Positions 1-10,889 are shown, counted from the stretch's first letter. The stretch is 64,000 nucleotides of DNA from Asparagopsis taxiformis (GCA_030407315.1 JALQPE010000598.1:186001-250000); one strand, 5' to 3'. The notes: generated from the sequence alone by a model not told the origin. Numbers and translations: made by a program.

Positions 1-204
1 GCCCTCACAACGGACGCATTCCTCACGTCCGGTGCCGTTACAATGCGGGCACGTAATCGTATCGCGCGCCGCTTCAGGACCAATTGTGACTGTACCCTCG
101 CCAAAGCAGTAGAGACATTTAGTCGTGCCAGCCCCCTGACATAGCACGCATTTATTGCCGGGCATCTCGTAGATTTTCCACGATTCATGCAGCTCTGCAC
201 ACAT
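1..204 (-). CDS. DnaJ-type (CxxCxGxG) zinc-finger protein, BSD2/PSA2-like, partial
   Basis: The minus strand reads from an ATG at 204 off the left edge. The reading frame shows four closely spaced Cys pairs of the DnaJ central zinc-finger type (CVLCQGAG, CLYCFGEG, CPHCNGTG, CVRCEG), with no J-domain in view. Stand-alone DnaJ zinc-finger proteins of this kind (BSD2, PSA2, LQY1 in plants) are mostly plastid chaperones or thiol oxidoreductases acting on Rubisco or photosystem assembly; that role is inferred from family only. The start is uncertain. An ORF in another frame covers 185-592 and could hold an upstream exon or targeting peptide, but I see no CTRAC-type intron that would join them. The rest of the gene lies outside the window. 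Confidence 0.7.
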   Translation of the reverse strand, partial: MCAELHESWKIYEMPGNKCVLCQGAGTTKCLYCFGEGTVTIGPEAARDTITCPHCNGTGREECVRCEG

Positions 205-1055
205 CAAGGGTCGACGCGAACTGCGCCACGGCCGTTGCAATGCGCGTCTGGGCAATGGCGCCGTGGCGCGAAATGGCAGCGACGCTAGCGCGGGAACAAA
301 GGCGGTCGCGGACATGACGGATATGAATTGTGACGCGTAATGCCGGCAAGTTGGTGAGGAGCGCGAGCAAATAGATAAGCGCGCTGTAGTTTCGAAGTGG
401 AGCGTGTTGAATGGTCGTAATTGATGCGCACATTTGTACCACAAGCCACGGCGTCATTGGCGCCGTGAGAGTTGTGTGATGCACAGCGGACCACAAATGC
501 TTACACAACGACTTGCATTGCTGGATGATACAAGTGGCCAGCGCTGACACGTGCGCTGTGCGTTGCCTCCAGTCAGTCGGCGCGCCGCTCATGTCAGAGC
601 TGCGCTCGGCGCGCACGCGTTGGCAAGGATGACAGTCGCCGGCGACCGTCTGCCCAACGATGCAGTGCAGTGCGGGACCGTTGTTTCAAACCAGCCATTC
701 AAATAGACATGCACTTGTCTTTGAACCGAAATTTTCAAATATTCTTCAATCAGACCAAACGGTCCTCGACACTGACACCTGTCCTCCAGCGCACCCAAAC
801 ATCCGTCAACTTACAGAAATATCGTCGCGGACCAACCTCCAGAGCTCCAGTCGGACCCTCCTTGTGCACAATTTCGCTTCCGCCGCGCGTCGCCGCGGAC
901 CGCCCCGCTCTCGGACCGGTGGAATGGGGCTTATGTAATGCCTCTCTATACCTTCAGCAACTGCCCTCACCCCGACCCCGCCACTCCAGCCAAACCCGCC
1001 TCGCAAGTTAGTTCCTGCCTGCTTTTGCTCATCTTCACGACCGACCCCAATCATC
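205..1055. other. Divergent intergenic region
   Basis: This stretch lies between the minus-strand zinc-finger gene and plus-strand importin alpha, so it should hold both promoters. It contains overlapping ORFs on both strands (for example minus 185-592), none with recognisable domains. The last 250 bases before importin alpha are C-rich and G-poor on the plus strand, as in several other 5' flanks here. I see no clear TATA box. Confidence 0.5.
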
Positions 1056-2723
1056 ATGTCCGAACGCGTTTCAAAGCAGGAGCTGCGGAAGGGCCGCTTC
1101 AAGAAGGCCATCGACAGGGATGAGGCCCGCCGTCAGCGCGGCGATCATCTCGTCGTTATTCGCAAGTCAAAACGGGAGGAGAATCTCATGAAGAAACGTC
1201 GCGAGAAAATGGGCGCTTCTTCCGGATTCGGTGGTAGTGGTGATCTCGATAATTCCACTATCGATTCTAACACTCCACTAAACGCCTCTCTTCACGCCCG
1301 TCTCCCACAGATGGTCGCCGGCGTCTTCTCCAACAATCCCGCAGATCAAGTCCAGTACACACTCGAGTTTCGTAGACTACTCAGTATTGAGCGCAATCCT
1401 CCAATCGAGGAAGTCATTCGTCAGAATGTCGTTCCGCGATTTGTCGAGTTTCTCAAACAGGATATGCAACCTCAGCTTCAGTTCGAAGCCGCATGGGCTT
1501 TGACCAACATCGCTTCTGGAACTTCGGCTCACACAAGAGTCGTTATTGATAACGAGGCCGTTCCCGTCTTTGTTCATCTCCTCAGCTCCCCCAATGATGA
1601 TGTTAGAGAGCAGGCGGTGTGGGCTCTTGGAAATATTGCAGGCGACTCTGCCCAGTGCAGAGATTTGGTCCTGGAAGCAGGTGCGCTTCAGCCCCTTCTT
1701 ATGCAGCTCACAGGTGATTCCAAGGTCACCATGCTGCGCAACGCTACTTGGACTCTCTCAAATCTTTGCCGAGGTAAGCCTCCGCCAAACTTTGAGATGG
1801 TTCGTCCCGCCCTTAGTACTCTGGGCTACCTCATCTATTATGATGATGAAGAGGTACTCACCGATGCCTGCTGGGCTCTATCGTATCTTTCCGACGGAAA
1901 TGACGATAAGATCAAGGCTGTCGTCGAGAGTGGAGTTGTGAAACGCCTCGTGGAGCTCCTCTTGCACCAGAGCGTTTCGGTTCAAACGCCCTCGCTTCGT
2001 ACTGTTGGCAATATTGTCACCGGTGATGATGTCCAAACTCAGTTTGTTATCAATGTGTCAGCACTGCCGTGTCTGCTCAATTTGCTCAACTCTCCGAAGA
2101 AGTCAATTCGTAAGGAAGCCTGCTGGACCATTTCTAACATTACAGCAGGCAATAAGGACCAGATTAATGCCGTTATCGAAGCTAATATCATTCCTCCGCT
2201 TATTCAGATTCTCACCAACGCCGATTTCGACGTCAAGAAGGAGGCTGCCTGGGCTATCTCCAACGCGACATCTGGTGGTACTCCCATTCAAATCAAATAT
2301 CTTGTCGAGCAGGGATGTATTGAACCTCTGTGCAGTCTGCTCACAGTCCACGATGCAAGAATTGTGAGTGTCGCCCTGGAAGGTCTCGAAAACATTCTAC
2401 GTGTCGGACAGAAGGAGAAGGACACCAGCGGAGCAGAGTTCAATGAGTATGCCCGTTCGATTGAAGCTGTCGCTGGCCTCGACAAGATCGAAGGTTTACA
2501 ACAACATTCCAACCAGGAGGTGTACGAGAAGGCCGTGAGAATCCTGGAAGTCTTCTTCTTGGCTCATGAAGAAGAAGAAATTGATGGTGTTGTTCCGGAT
2601 AATGCTGGCTCGCAATTTGGATTTGGAGTTGCACCAGCTCCAGACGGTGGATTCAACTTTGGCGCCCCACCGTCTACTGGGTTTGGATCGGGTGGCCAGG
2701 ACCAGCAGGGTTGGCGTCAATAA
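1056..2723 (+). CDS. Importin subunit alpha (karyopherin alpha)
   Basis: This 555-residue protein is the classical adaptor that binds nuclear localisation signals and hands cargo to importin beta for transport through the nuclear pore. The N-terminus is a basic importin-beta-binding domain (about residues 5-55, rich in Lys/Arg, with ELRKGRFKKAID). It is followed by about ten armadillo repeats (about 75-500), many with the W..N signature (EAAWALTNIASG, EQAVWALGNIAG, ACWTISNITAG) that lines the NLS groove. The C-terminus is a Gly/Phe-rich tail. Length matches the family (about 520-560). The ATG at 1056 begins the IBB domain directly, so the start is secure. It is a single exon with no break. 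Confidence 0.97.
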   Translation: MSERVSKQELRKGRFKKAIDRDEARRQRGDHLVVIRKSKREENLMKKRREKMGASSGFGGSGDLDNSTIDSNTPLNASLHARLPQMVAGVFSNNPADQVQYTLEFRRLLSIERNPPIEEVIRQNVVPRFVEFLKQDMQPQLQFEAAWALTNIASGTSAHTRVVIDNEAVPVFVHLLSSPNDDVREQAVWALGNIAGDSAQCRDLVLEAGALQPLLMQLTGDSKVTMLRNATWTLSNLCRGKPPPNFEMVRPALSTLGYLIYYDDEEVLTDACWALSYLSDGNDDKIKAVVESGVVKRLVELLLHQSVSVQTPSLRTVGNIVTGDDVQTQFVINVSALPCLLNLLNSPKKSIRKEACWTISNITAGNKDQINAVIEANIIPPLIQILTNADFDVKKEAAWAISNATSGGTPIQIKYLVEQGCIEPLCSLLTVHDARIVSVALEGLENILRVGQKEKDTSGAEFNEYARSIEAVAGLDKIEGLQQHSNQEVYEKAVRILEVFFLAHEEEEIDGVVPDNAGSQFGFGVAPAPDGGFNFGAPPSTGFGSGGQDQQGWRQ

Positions 2724-3687
2724 GTCCTCACCGGCGACCCTGCCATGGCAGCATATGCCAGGCATGATAGACCTGGTGAGGTGATTGACCCATGCTGTGG
2801 ACCTCGCAGAGTTTCGCATGGCATGCACTGCAAAACGCTCTTCATTGTACTTGAAATCTGTATATTGACGAAGACGAGCACATGTTGGGCTCTTACGGGT
2901 TTAGTTCCGGAAGAGCTCGACTTGTTGATTCCTATCGTCTTCATCCATCATCTGCCCAACCTTTTGAAGTCCCTCTACCACGCAATCCCCCATCTGGTTG
3001 CCGCCCCCTTCTTCCTCCCTCACCAGCAATCCTTCTCGACCTGCGTTTTAGCAAGCCCTGTCCGGCTTACTCTGCATACTTGTGATCCCGGACCGTTCTG
3101 GAATCATTCCCGAGTTTGTTATCCTTCAACGCCCCTGCTAAAACTGTGGTCCATGGTTAGATGTGAAGCTTGTGTTCTACGACCATGGTTCATGGAGCGC
3201 CGCATGCACATCTTTCATGCCAGAGGTCCTTCATCCTGTAAGAGCATACGTCCCTTTGCCCGCGCTTTCCTTGAGGACCGCATCTGCATGGAATGCCTAG
3301 TTGTAGTGGGTTGAACCATTGAGGCACCAACTCACGCTCCATGATCTCTTTGCAAACCTGCCCCTCAAGAACGGATCGAAATGATTCAATTTTAGGCTTT
3401 CTTTCGTCCTAGAACGTACTCAGATTCCTCTAGCCGTGCGCCCCTTTTCCGATCCCTTAAAAGCCCTTGTCCCATCTTCCCTCTTGTTTGCCATTTCCTT
3501 TTTCCCTATGCTTTGCGATTTCCCTCAATGACTTCACTTCCTTCTACCTGGGTCGCCTACAATTACAAGTAGCGGTAGTGTAGCTAACGTAGTGCTTTCA
3601 GAACGTTAGGCCGAGTAGTGTGTAGAGGGTAGTCAACAGCGTCGATACTATCTATTGTAGTTTATTATTGAATATGTACAGCGTTAT
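2724..3687. other. Intergenic region downstream of importin alpha and RPF1
   Basis: This lies between the convergent 3' ends of importin alpha and RPF1. A plus-strand ORF of 189 codons (2745-3314) is present but shows no domain and sits in C/T-rich sequence poor in stop codons; I do not treat it as a gene. A TGTACA motif at 3675-3680 lies a few bases beyond the RPF1 stop codon. Confidence 0.5.
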
Positions 3688-4575
3688 TTACAAAAAGAAC
3701 CGTCTCCTATTGATATCAGTCTTCGCCTTCCATCTAAACTCGTGCTCAGCTTCGTCGGGGTTCTTGAAAAAGCCCTTTTGCAGTGCGCGTAGTTTGAGTG
3801 TAAACTGAGGTCCAAGCTCTTGCAATCTTGCCTTGCTCTTGGCAGCATTAAACACATATCTATGAAACCTGAAAAATATAAAGTCGCGCTGATTGTGGAA
3901 GGTCGCCACTTGTCTCCCGACAAAGTTTGGCGTATGTGGAAATAACGAGCCCAGCATGCGACCGACACGCACACCAAGTGCCGTCGTGAAATTGTTCAGA
4001 ATAACTTCTGGCGTATGGCCGGTGCATTTGCCATGACCGCGAATGGATTTGGCCGGCACGAAGGACGACAACTTGTAAATAGCCGTAGGACCATCCGGCA
4101 GATGGATATGGGTGAGGGTCGTAAGCTTCTTCTTGTCCTCTTTGACGATGACAACATCTGAAAATTCTTTTTCCAGCGCCTTTTTGGCAAACGTATCGAT
4201 GGAGCTGTTCAAACGTTCAAAATATACCGACTTGGGGAACACCGGTAAAATGGCCTTGATGAAATCAAAGGAAACGTCGGTTGCACTAAGCCCAGTCGTG
4301 ATAACTACATTCGGCTTGGTGTTTCCGGCTAGCACCGGTGTAAATTCATCAGTGATTGCTAGAGCTTCCTCCCGGGTCAGAGGCTTGCCAGTATCTTCAT
4401 CGAAAATTCGATTTGCTTCAATTGTAATCGGGACTTGCTTCGATGGTGCTTCATCACCGAGTTGTTCTTCTAGACGCTGACGCTTTCGTCTCTTGTCGGA
4501 TTTTTCGCGCTTCAGTTGTCGTTGGCGCTTTTTGGTGAATGTGGATCGGATTATTCGATTTGCAGATGCGTCCAT
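3688..4575 (-). CDS. RPF1: Ribosome production factor 1 (Brix-domain protein)
   Basis: This 295-residue protein is a nucleolar assembly factor for the 60S ribosomal subunit; RPF1 and its relatives (RPF2, SSF1, IMP4) share the Brix fold, which binds pre-rRNA. The sequence shows a very basic Lys/Arg N-terminus (KKRQRQLKREKSDKRRKRQR) and then a full Brix domain (about residues 85-275) with PNVVITTG, VGRMLGSLFP and FHNQRDFIFFRFHRY. It ends in the family-typical NRRRFFL. The first in-frame ATG is at 4575; the frame is open a little further upstream without another ATG. A likely 5'UTR intron lies just upstream (annotated separately). Confidence 0.95.
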   Translation of the reverse strand: MDASANRIIRSTFTKKRQRQLKREKSDKRRKRQRLEEQLGDEAPSKQVPITIEANRIFDEDTGKPLTREEALAITDEFTPVLAGNTKPNVVITTGLSATDVSFDFIKAILPVFPKSVYFERLNSSIDTFAKKALEKEFSDVVIVKEDKKKLTTLTHIHLPDGPTAIYKLSSFVPAKSIRGHGKCTGHTPEVILNNFTTALGVRVGRMLGSLFPHTPNFVGRQVATFHNQRDFIFFRFHRYVFNAAKSKARLQELGPQFTLKLRALQKGFFKNPDEAEHEFRWKAKTDINRRRFFL

Positions 4576-5013
4576 GTCAAAACTCTGAACTCCACGCGGC
4601 TGCTCCGTCAATGCTGGGAAGGAAATTGAAACGGGGCGGTAACTCCAGGGGTCAGTGACCGATCACCAGCTTGAGCTTACCTACGCCACCGCCGACGACA
4701 AAGGTTAACCGAACTGCGTTATTTGGCCGTACCGATTTGAATTGAATTAACCATAGACAAAGGTATGCTAAAGAACCAATAATTGGCTCTGTGATCTGTT
4801 CCTATCAAAACCATAACACCGGTGCACCATCATGATCATAACGCATCTAAGATTCGGAGCCTGACAGAGAAATGTCAGATTCTTGTAAGTTCTTCTCTAC
4901 CTCAATTGGTCACAAAATGCTCTTCGTATCCATTTCAACCCACAACGCATCCTCCACCGACGTCGACACCATCTTCCAGACGTCACGCAATTCGCGCACT
5001 GGTCGACATCACA
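4576..5013. other. Divergent intergenic region with RPF1 leader
   Basis: This is the shared upstream region of RPF1 (minus) and the hemerythrin-like gene (plus). Besides the RPF1 leader intron I see no further coding sequence. The plus-strand frame of the downstream gene is open from 4822 but lacks an ATG before 5014. Confidence 0.4.
4614..4680 (-). other. Probable 5'UTR intron of RPF1
   Basis: On the minus strand a GTAAGC donor at 4680 is followed by CACTGACC, which fits the CTRAC branch motif of this window, and by a pyrimidine-rich TTCCTTCCCAG acceptor ending at 4614. No ATG occurs between the donor exon and the RPF1 start, so the intron would lie in the 5' leader. It is inferred from motifs only; there is no transcript evidence. 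Confidence 0.55.
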
Positions 5014-6246
5014 ATGCCGTCCACCACCACGCCAGCATCGGTATCCACTGATCCCTCGCGACGCTCGCGACAACCCAAAGCGCGCATGACACTGAGCCAT
5101 AGCGGCACAACGCCAGCCGATCGTCGACTACCAGCATTCCGTCCGTTGTATCTGCTGCGCGCCACCGCCTCTGCATTGACAACACTTCGTTTCCTTCCCA
5201 TTTTCACGCCGCGCGCAACGCTTGCGCGCTGGCGCTCGCAGCGTGCCATCCGTGTCGCGGCGCGGGATGCGCGTAAATCGCGCGGCGATCCGACGCGCGA
5301 GCGCGAATGGCAACGCACGTTTCGTATGAACGGATTGTGTTGGCATCATTTGTACATTGCGCAGGATCTGCGACGAATTCGCAGCTTTTTACGCGAGAAG
5401 CAGGATGTGTCCGCGACGCCGCCGCTCGTGCCGTTGGAAAAGTCGTTTTCGTATCTCGTGAACAATGTGTGGGACGTGTACAATTTTCTGGAAAAGGACG
5501 TGTTATTCCCGTGGATTGCAAAGGGAGTGGACGGAGATCCGACCGTTTTGCGCGCACTGCAGCTGTTCTCTGTGGAGAGATCCCGCATCGAAGAGGCGGC
5601 TGCCGCGATTCAGGCGCGCTTCTCGCGTCTGGTTTGCAGCACGGGACATCCGTACACTTCGTTAGGCCCGTGTAGTTCCACGCGCCGCATGTCGGCCAAG
5701 CGAATTTTGCGCGAGAAACGACGGAAGAACGGGCGCAATGAACGTGCGCGTGCCAATGCACTCTCCGGCACGGAGGACGTGGAGAGCAGCGCTGAGAAGC
5801 GGGAAAAGTCGTATTTTGCATTGACGGAATGCTTTTCGCCGGCCGAGGAGGCGATAATGGAGCACAAAGCGGTGCGTAGGCCGTCGCGAGAGGATATTCG
5901 ACAGCTTACTGTGGACCTGTCGTCGATCATCGATGACACGGAACGACTGCATCGGACGGAGCGAGAGTTGTTATTCCCGCTGATTGCCAATACGTTTTCG
6001 GAGCGGGAGCAGGGAAGACTGACTCAGGTTTTGGTGTATTCGATGCGGTCCAGTTTGGCCAAGTTTATTATCACAATTTATCACCAGGCAGTCGATAAAC
6101 AAGCGTCGCGCGCACAGTGGAAATGGTACAAGCGTGAAGTGCCGCTGCCGATTCGGGTGTACACGCCGGTATGGAGAGCGAGATTGTTTGACGATTGTCC
6201 GCTTGGGTGGTTGAGACAGACGCCTTTGCGTGACGTTGGGCGGTAG
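5014..6246 (+). CDS. Hemerythrin-like helical protein, function unknown
   Basis: A 410-residue single-exon protein. The N-terminal 130 residues are Ser/Thr/Arg-rich and could be a targeting or disordered region. The remainder is helical, with two segments resembling the HHE/hemerythrin pattern: one with WHHLYIAQDLRRI followed by FLEKDVLFPWI, the other with DDTERLHRTERELLFPLIANT. In hemerythrin-like proteins such His/Glu positions ligate a di-iron centre. Here several canonical His positions are not evident, so metal binding is uncertain. A basic linker (about residues 225-250) separates the halves. Start chosen at the first ATG of the open frame (5014). The assignment is by pattern only; the CDS itself looks real because of its length and even codon use. 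Confidence 0.7.
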   Translation: MPSTTTPASVSTDPSRRSRQPKARMTLSHSGTTPADRRLPAFRPLYLLRATASALTTLRFLPIFTPRATLARWRSQRAIRVAARDARKSRGDPTREREWQRTFRMNGLCWHHLYIAQDLRRIRSFLREKQDVSATPPLVPLEKSFSYLVNNVWDVYNFLEKDVLFPWIAKGVDGDPTVLRALQLFSVERSRIEEAAAAIQARFSRLVCSTGHPYTSLGPCSSTRRMSAKRILREKRRKNGRNERARANALSGTEDVESSAEKREKSYFALTECFSPAEEAIMEHKAVRRPSREDIRQLTVDLSSIIDDTERLHRTERELLFPLIANTFSEREQGRLTQVLVYSMRSSLAKFIITIYHQAVDKQASRAQWKWYKREVPLPIRVYTPVWRARLFDDCPLGWLRQTPLRDVGR

Positions 6247-6315
6247 CACGTTTATTGTCGCAACGTAATGTACAATATGTGAATTGGTAGTTGGTACATG
6301 CGCGCAGTAGAATCG

Positions 6316-6834
6316 TTAGAATGTGATGGTAAGCTTGCTCGCAATGTCAGGCACGTTTATTGCCGATGTAAACTCTTCCCGCGAAATCTTGCCGTCGCCG
6401 TCCGTATCCGCATTCGCAACCACCTTTGCAACGACAGCGTGCAGCGTTTCGTCGGGGATATTGTCACCGACGAGCATCTTCATCACCTGGGCGAGATCCT
6501 GTTCGGAAACGAAGCCATCACCGTCTACGTCGTAAATGCGGAACGCAAAGTCAAGCTTGTCCTCTTGCGGGCTGTTCGGACTCAGGGCGCAGAGATTGGT
6601 GACGAATTGATGGAAGTTGACGTTTTCGAACAACGTGAGAAGACGAGGTTGGAGAGGATTCATAGCGAGTTCAGGTACCATAAGTAAATCATCTGCCTGC
6701 AATGTGCCCGATTGATTTCTATCAAGCTTTTGAAAACGCCTGTATAGACGCTTCACTTCTTCCTGCGACAAGTTTGCATGCCGCGATATCTCCTCGATCT
6801 CCTCCGAGAGCAACGCGGATGTATTTGCGCCCAT
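6316..6834 (-). CDS. Calcineurin B homologous (CHP-like) EF-hand protein
   Basis: A 172-residue calcium sensor. It begins MGANTSALL, a good N-myristoylation signal as in calcineurin B and CHP1, and continues with the EEIEEI and RLYRRFQKLDRNQSG regions typical of these proteins. EF-hand 1 is partly degenerate. The EF-hand 2 loop is essentially missing, as in CHP proteins. EF-hands 3 (DVDGDGFVSEQD) and 4 (DTDGDGKISREE) look fully competent. The C-terminus (KLTITF) resembles CHP1 more than calcineurin B. CHP proteins regulate Na+/H+ exchangers and inhibit calcineurin in animals; the algal role is unknown. The gene is convergent with the hemerythrin-like gene, with a 69-bp gap holding a palindromic TGTACA. 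Confidence 0.88.
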   Translation of the reverse strand: MGANTSALLSEEIEEISRHANLSQEEVKRLYRRFQKLDRNQSGTLQADDLLMVPELAMNPLQPRLLTLFENVNFHQFVTNLCALSPNSPQEDKLDFAFRIYDVDGDGFVSEQDLAQVMKMLVGDNIPDETLHAVVAKVVANADTDGDGKISREEFTSAINVPDIASKLTITF

Positions 6835-7267
6835 CGCAATGTGCAGCACGCAACCGAGACGCCAGTGTCGGACGGAGAGGATTTGTGCCGACATTCATTC
6901 GTAACCCGAGTTGATTGGCACCGGTAAACTCGCGTGCCACCGTTTGTGCCGATTCGTCACTATCTCATCGGACACGTGTCCCAACCATAGCGGCGCATCA
7001 CATATGCAAAGGACATACGAACGAACAACGCGCGTCGAATGACAAGATACCAGCAATGAATATCTCACAATATCTCTGCTACAAAAATTCTCCCATTCAA
7101 CATACATCGACATGTCTACAACTTCAACCAAGACGTGCCGCGTGGAACTTCACATATTTCTCTCGCAACCCATACGCCCGCTAGAATCTCCAGCTTCCAT
7201 TCGCAACCTTTTTGCTCCCAATCTCCAGTCAATGCAAACCGCTACACATAAATAGCTCAGACTACAA
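6835..7267. other. Divergent intergenic region
   Basis: This lies between the minus-strand CHP-like gene and the plus-strand acyl-CoA oxidase gene. No ORF of note. The half nearest the oxidase is A/C-rich and G-poor on the plus strand. I see no specific site. Confidence 0.4.
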
Positions 7268-9399
7268 ATGCCACCCATAAACCAACTGTCCAGCCCACAA
7301 TTCCAAGCCATGTCAACCGTCGACAACTTCTTCGTAAACGCTTGCTCGGAATTTCAAACCCACCCTAGAAAACCACTTGACCGCCAATGGGTCTCTGACG
7401 CCGAAGCTCTTCTCGCCTCTGGGCAACCCCAATTCCCGCCCAATGTCGTCCCACCCAAGCCAGTCTTTTCAGTGCAGCGCATGCGTTATCTCGTAGAGCT
7501 AAACGACCATGCGCTGCGTGCCCAGCTCTACGACCTATTCCGCGAGCCCGTCTTCCACCCGCGATATGACCAAACCCTCTCCGAACAGCGTCAGCATGTA
7601 ATGCAACAGTGGCGCCGCATTGTGCAGACAGGCGTGTTCCGCAACTCAATTTCAATTCCACCCCCAGTAGGGCGAAGAAGATACGAAGCCATCATGGAGA
7701 CTGTTGGTATGCTGGACCATAGTCTTGATATTAAAATGTCCGTTCATTACGGACTGTTTGGTGCGACAGTCGCCATGATGGCCGATGAGAAACAGGCCGC
7801 TCGTTGGTTGCCATTGATAGAAAGCTGCGAAATGTTAGGATGTTTTGCATTGACAGAGCTCGGTCATGGTTCCAATGCTCGCGGCATTCAGACAGAAGCC
7901 GTTTATGACAACAGAACACAGTCGTTTGTTTTGAATACTCCCGTGGATGAAGCGCAGAAATACTGGATTGGTGGCGCGTTTCAATCGGCGCGTTGGAGTA
8001 CAGTGTTTGCACAATTGACCATTGATGGAGTTCAACACGGTGTTCACACTTTCCTCGTTCGAATTCGCAACGATGATGGCTCCCCGGTCCCGGGTGTGCT
8101 GCTCGCGGATTGTGGACACAAATGTGGTCTGAATGGTGTCGATAATGGCCGAATTTGGTTTGACAATCTGCGCATCCCGCATGAAAATTTGCTACGAAAG
8201 CACTCCAATGTGTCTCTGGATGGCAAGTATAGTTCGAGATTTGCGTCAGCGGATGAGAGATTTGGTGCGTCACTTGCATCTCTATCCGGCGGTCGTATCA
8301 GGTAAGCTTCAATTCATTTTCAAACATGTGCAATTGAACGGTGCTTGATCAAATTTCTGACATTTCTTTTGCAATTCCTCGTTTCAGTGTGGCGTCTGCC
8401 AGTCTCAACCAAGCGAAAATTGGACTGACCATCGCCATCAGATATGCGTTGAACCGTCGAGCATTCGGTCCAGCAAATGGAGAAGAAATCCGTTTGTTGG
8501 ATTATCCGCTGCACCAACATCGTCTCATCCCACGACTGGCGAGTACTTATGTATTTCAATTTGTGCTGAATCAACTCAAAGTTCGTTGGCACAACCAGCA
8601 AACAGGAAAGGAGCTTCACGTCTGGAGCTCTGGTTTCAAATCATTGATCTCATGGCATGCGCTGGAGACGCTGCAAGAAGCTCGGGAGGCATGCGGCGGT
8701 CAGGGATACAAATCCGAAAACCGGATTGGACATCTAAAGAATACACATGACATCGCAGTAACCTACGAGGGTGACAATCATATTCTGATGCAGACAGTTG
8801 CAAAGATCATGCTGTCGGAATTCTTAAAGGGCGTGAAGAAGGGCGGTGTATTCGACGGACACTTTGTATATTTGAATGATCGTCACAAGTTGCAACAGGT
8901 GGATCTTTCAGCAATGGACGTACGGTCGCCACAATTTACGCAAATTGTGATGCGGCGACGGGAAGCAGCTCTGTTTGCGAAACTGGCTTCGGAAATTGAA
9001 AACAAGGTCAGAAAAGGCATGTCAAGCACAGATGCCTTCAACGAATGCGCCGTAATGGTGGAGGATGCCGCTTGGGCGCATGCAGAGCTGCTGGTTGTTG
9101 ATGTGTTCCAAGATGCTGTGATGTCGTCATTGAAATCGGGCGAGAAAGAGATTGCGGCGATGCTTGGAATGTGCGGTGCATTGTACTCACTGAAGCGGAT
9201 TGATTCTCAAAGTATCTTTGTCCGCATTGGGGCAGTGTCAGCGAAGATAAGTGAGAGGGTTCATAACACAATTGCGCAATTATGTCGCGAACTACGTCCA
9301 CACGCTTTACACCTCGTGGATTCTTTTGGAATTCCAGTACATTTGCTTTCGCCCATTGCTTTTGATTATGGAGAACATAACAGTCGAGCACGACTTTGA
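7268..9399 (+). CDS. ACOX: Acyl-CoA oxidase (peroxisomal), two exons
   Basis: FAD enzyme that catalyses the first step of peroxisomal beta-oxidation, making trans-2-enoyl-CoA and H2O2. Exons 7268-8301 and 8388-9399 give 681 residues, the usual size. The intron (86 bp) has GTAAGC, a CTGAC branch motif and TTTCAG; joining restores GGRISVASAS without a shift. The N-terminal half shows the acyl-CoA dehydrogenase fold with [20 protein letters not shown], which contacts FAD and substrate. The C-terminal half has [16 protein letters not shown] and [10 protein letters not shown], both diagnostic of ACOX. The protein ends in ARL, a PTS1-type peroxisomal signal. It probably serves fatty acid turnover. 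Confidence 0.95.
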
Positions 9400-10889
9400 G
9401 TATTCCGATGGGCGTGGACGGTGCTGAGTGGCCAAGTTTTCAAACCTGTACAGGAGTGGGACGTATAGAAGTACATTACTGGCAAGTTTGGGACAAGGTG
9501 TTGACAATGTTGCTGTCAGTAATGTTGACATTATTCGCGAAGGCTTGACGTGGAATACAGTGATACTAAAAAAAATTTAATTATACCGTTAAACGTATGG
9601 TAGTTTGCTTCAAGAATATTCGGAGTTGCGCCCAAAGTGTTGCGACGACGTGCGATATGGGCTCAACTTGTGCGGTTATGACGCAATTGATTTGGACCGG
9701 TCTCGCGAAGCGGCACCGAGTGGACAAGATTCCACTGATAAAAACCTGTTGTGAACATGTGAATTGGTCTCGCCATGGGAGTGGAGATGTCCGGTCGGGT
9801 TGTAAGCAATTGGTTTCGAACTTGCCGAGTGAGTTTGCGCAATTGGGCTTTGTGGAGCAAAGTAACATCACGTTGATATCAGTGGAATACAGCGGTAACG
9901 ATAGCGTCCGTTAATCGAGTGAACGAGCATGCGTCGGGCTCAACGATCAGCACATAATTTGGCTACAAACGTATCGAGTGCATTACATAGTGGCACATGT
10001 CCGGAAATATCGATGTGTGTAAGTAGTGGAAGCAATGCGCACAACTACTGATGTGGCATATCTGCTAAAAACACAACACGTATGACGATACGATATTCAA
10101 CCTGCTGCACTGTCCATTCGCATTTCATCGTTGTTGACACCCACCATGGCAAGTCGCGAATCACGGCGAGAGCAGCGGGATATTGCGTGACGAACATGTG
10201 GAGATAATGGAACCTACCTTCATATCATTGCGAATCTATACGCGTGATCATCCAATTGCAGCGCATTGTAAAGAATCGCGTTGCAAAAAAAATCGAAATC
10301 ACAGCCTCACTACTGGCATTGCACACGTAATATTTGTGCACATGTATTGCGCTGCGCTCTTCAGGGTTGCTGTAAACACCACTTGACAAGACACGCATTT
10401 AGTTTCAACGTTTTGTCTCCCACTCCGACGTGTCGTTCACTGCGTGCAGACCCGACAGCGTGTTCAACCCAAGCCTGATGAATCGCCAGCTTGCGAGCGC
10501 TAATTGCATTGTACCTACACGAGCTTCTCACCATGTATTGCCGTTCATTCTCGTTCGATGCCTTATTCTTCCTCAGCGACTGAGTGTTCGCCAACAGACA
10601 AGGCAGACAGCGCAGCACGCGACCAGTTACATCGGCGACCAATAATGCCCAAGCACAAACGTCGCAACGACAAAAAAATTACACAAACGCCCGGACACCA
10701 GCAATGAGACCAAATTGCGATCATCATGTGGACGCGGACATGGACGCCATTTCGTCAACATGGTTGACAATCGTGCCAAATTCCAACCAAATTCAAGCCC
10801 CAAAATTACACCCATGCGCCATAACACACAGACGTTGTACAAGCAACGTTTCCATTCGTCCCCACCGTTACCCGCAATGCACGAACAGC
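9400..10889. other. Intergenic region, no recognised gene
   Basis: About 1.5 kb between acyl-CoA oxidase and the TRAPPC12-like gene. A plus-strand ORF at 9597-9914 (105 codons, ATG start) and an open frame at 10584-10889 running into the next gene are present, but neither shows a domain. The second is probably 5' leader. I see no RNA gene or repeat. Confidence 0.45.

Noticed and set aside
185..592. Minus-strand ORF upstream of the DnaJ-type zinc-finger gene as its first exon
   Set aside because: It is in a different frame and I could find no GT...CTRAC...AG intron that would join it. Left as a possibility in the gene entry.
2745..3314. 189-codon plus-strand ORF after importin alpha
   Set aside because: No domain, C/T-rich sequence with few possible stop codons, and placed where the importin 3'UTR should be.
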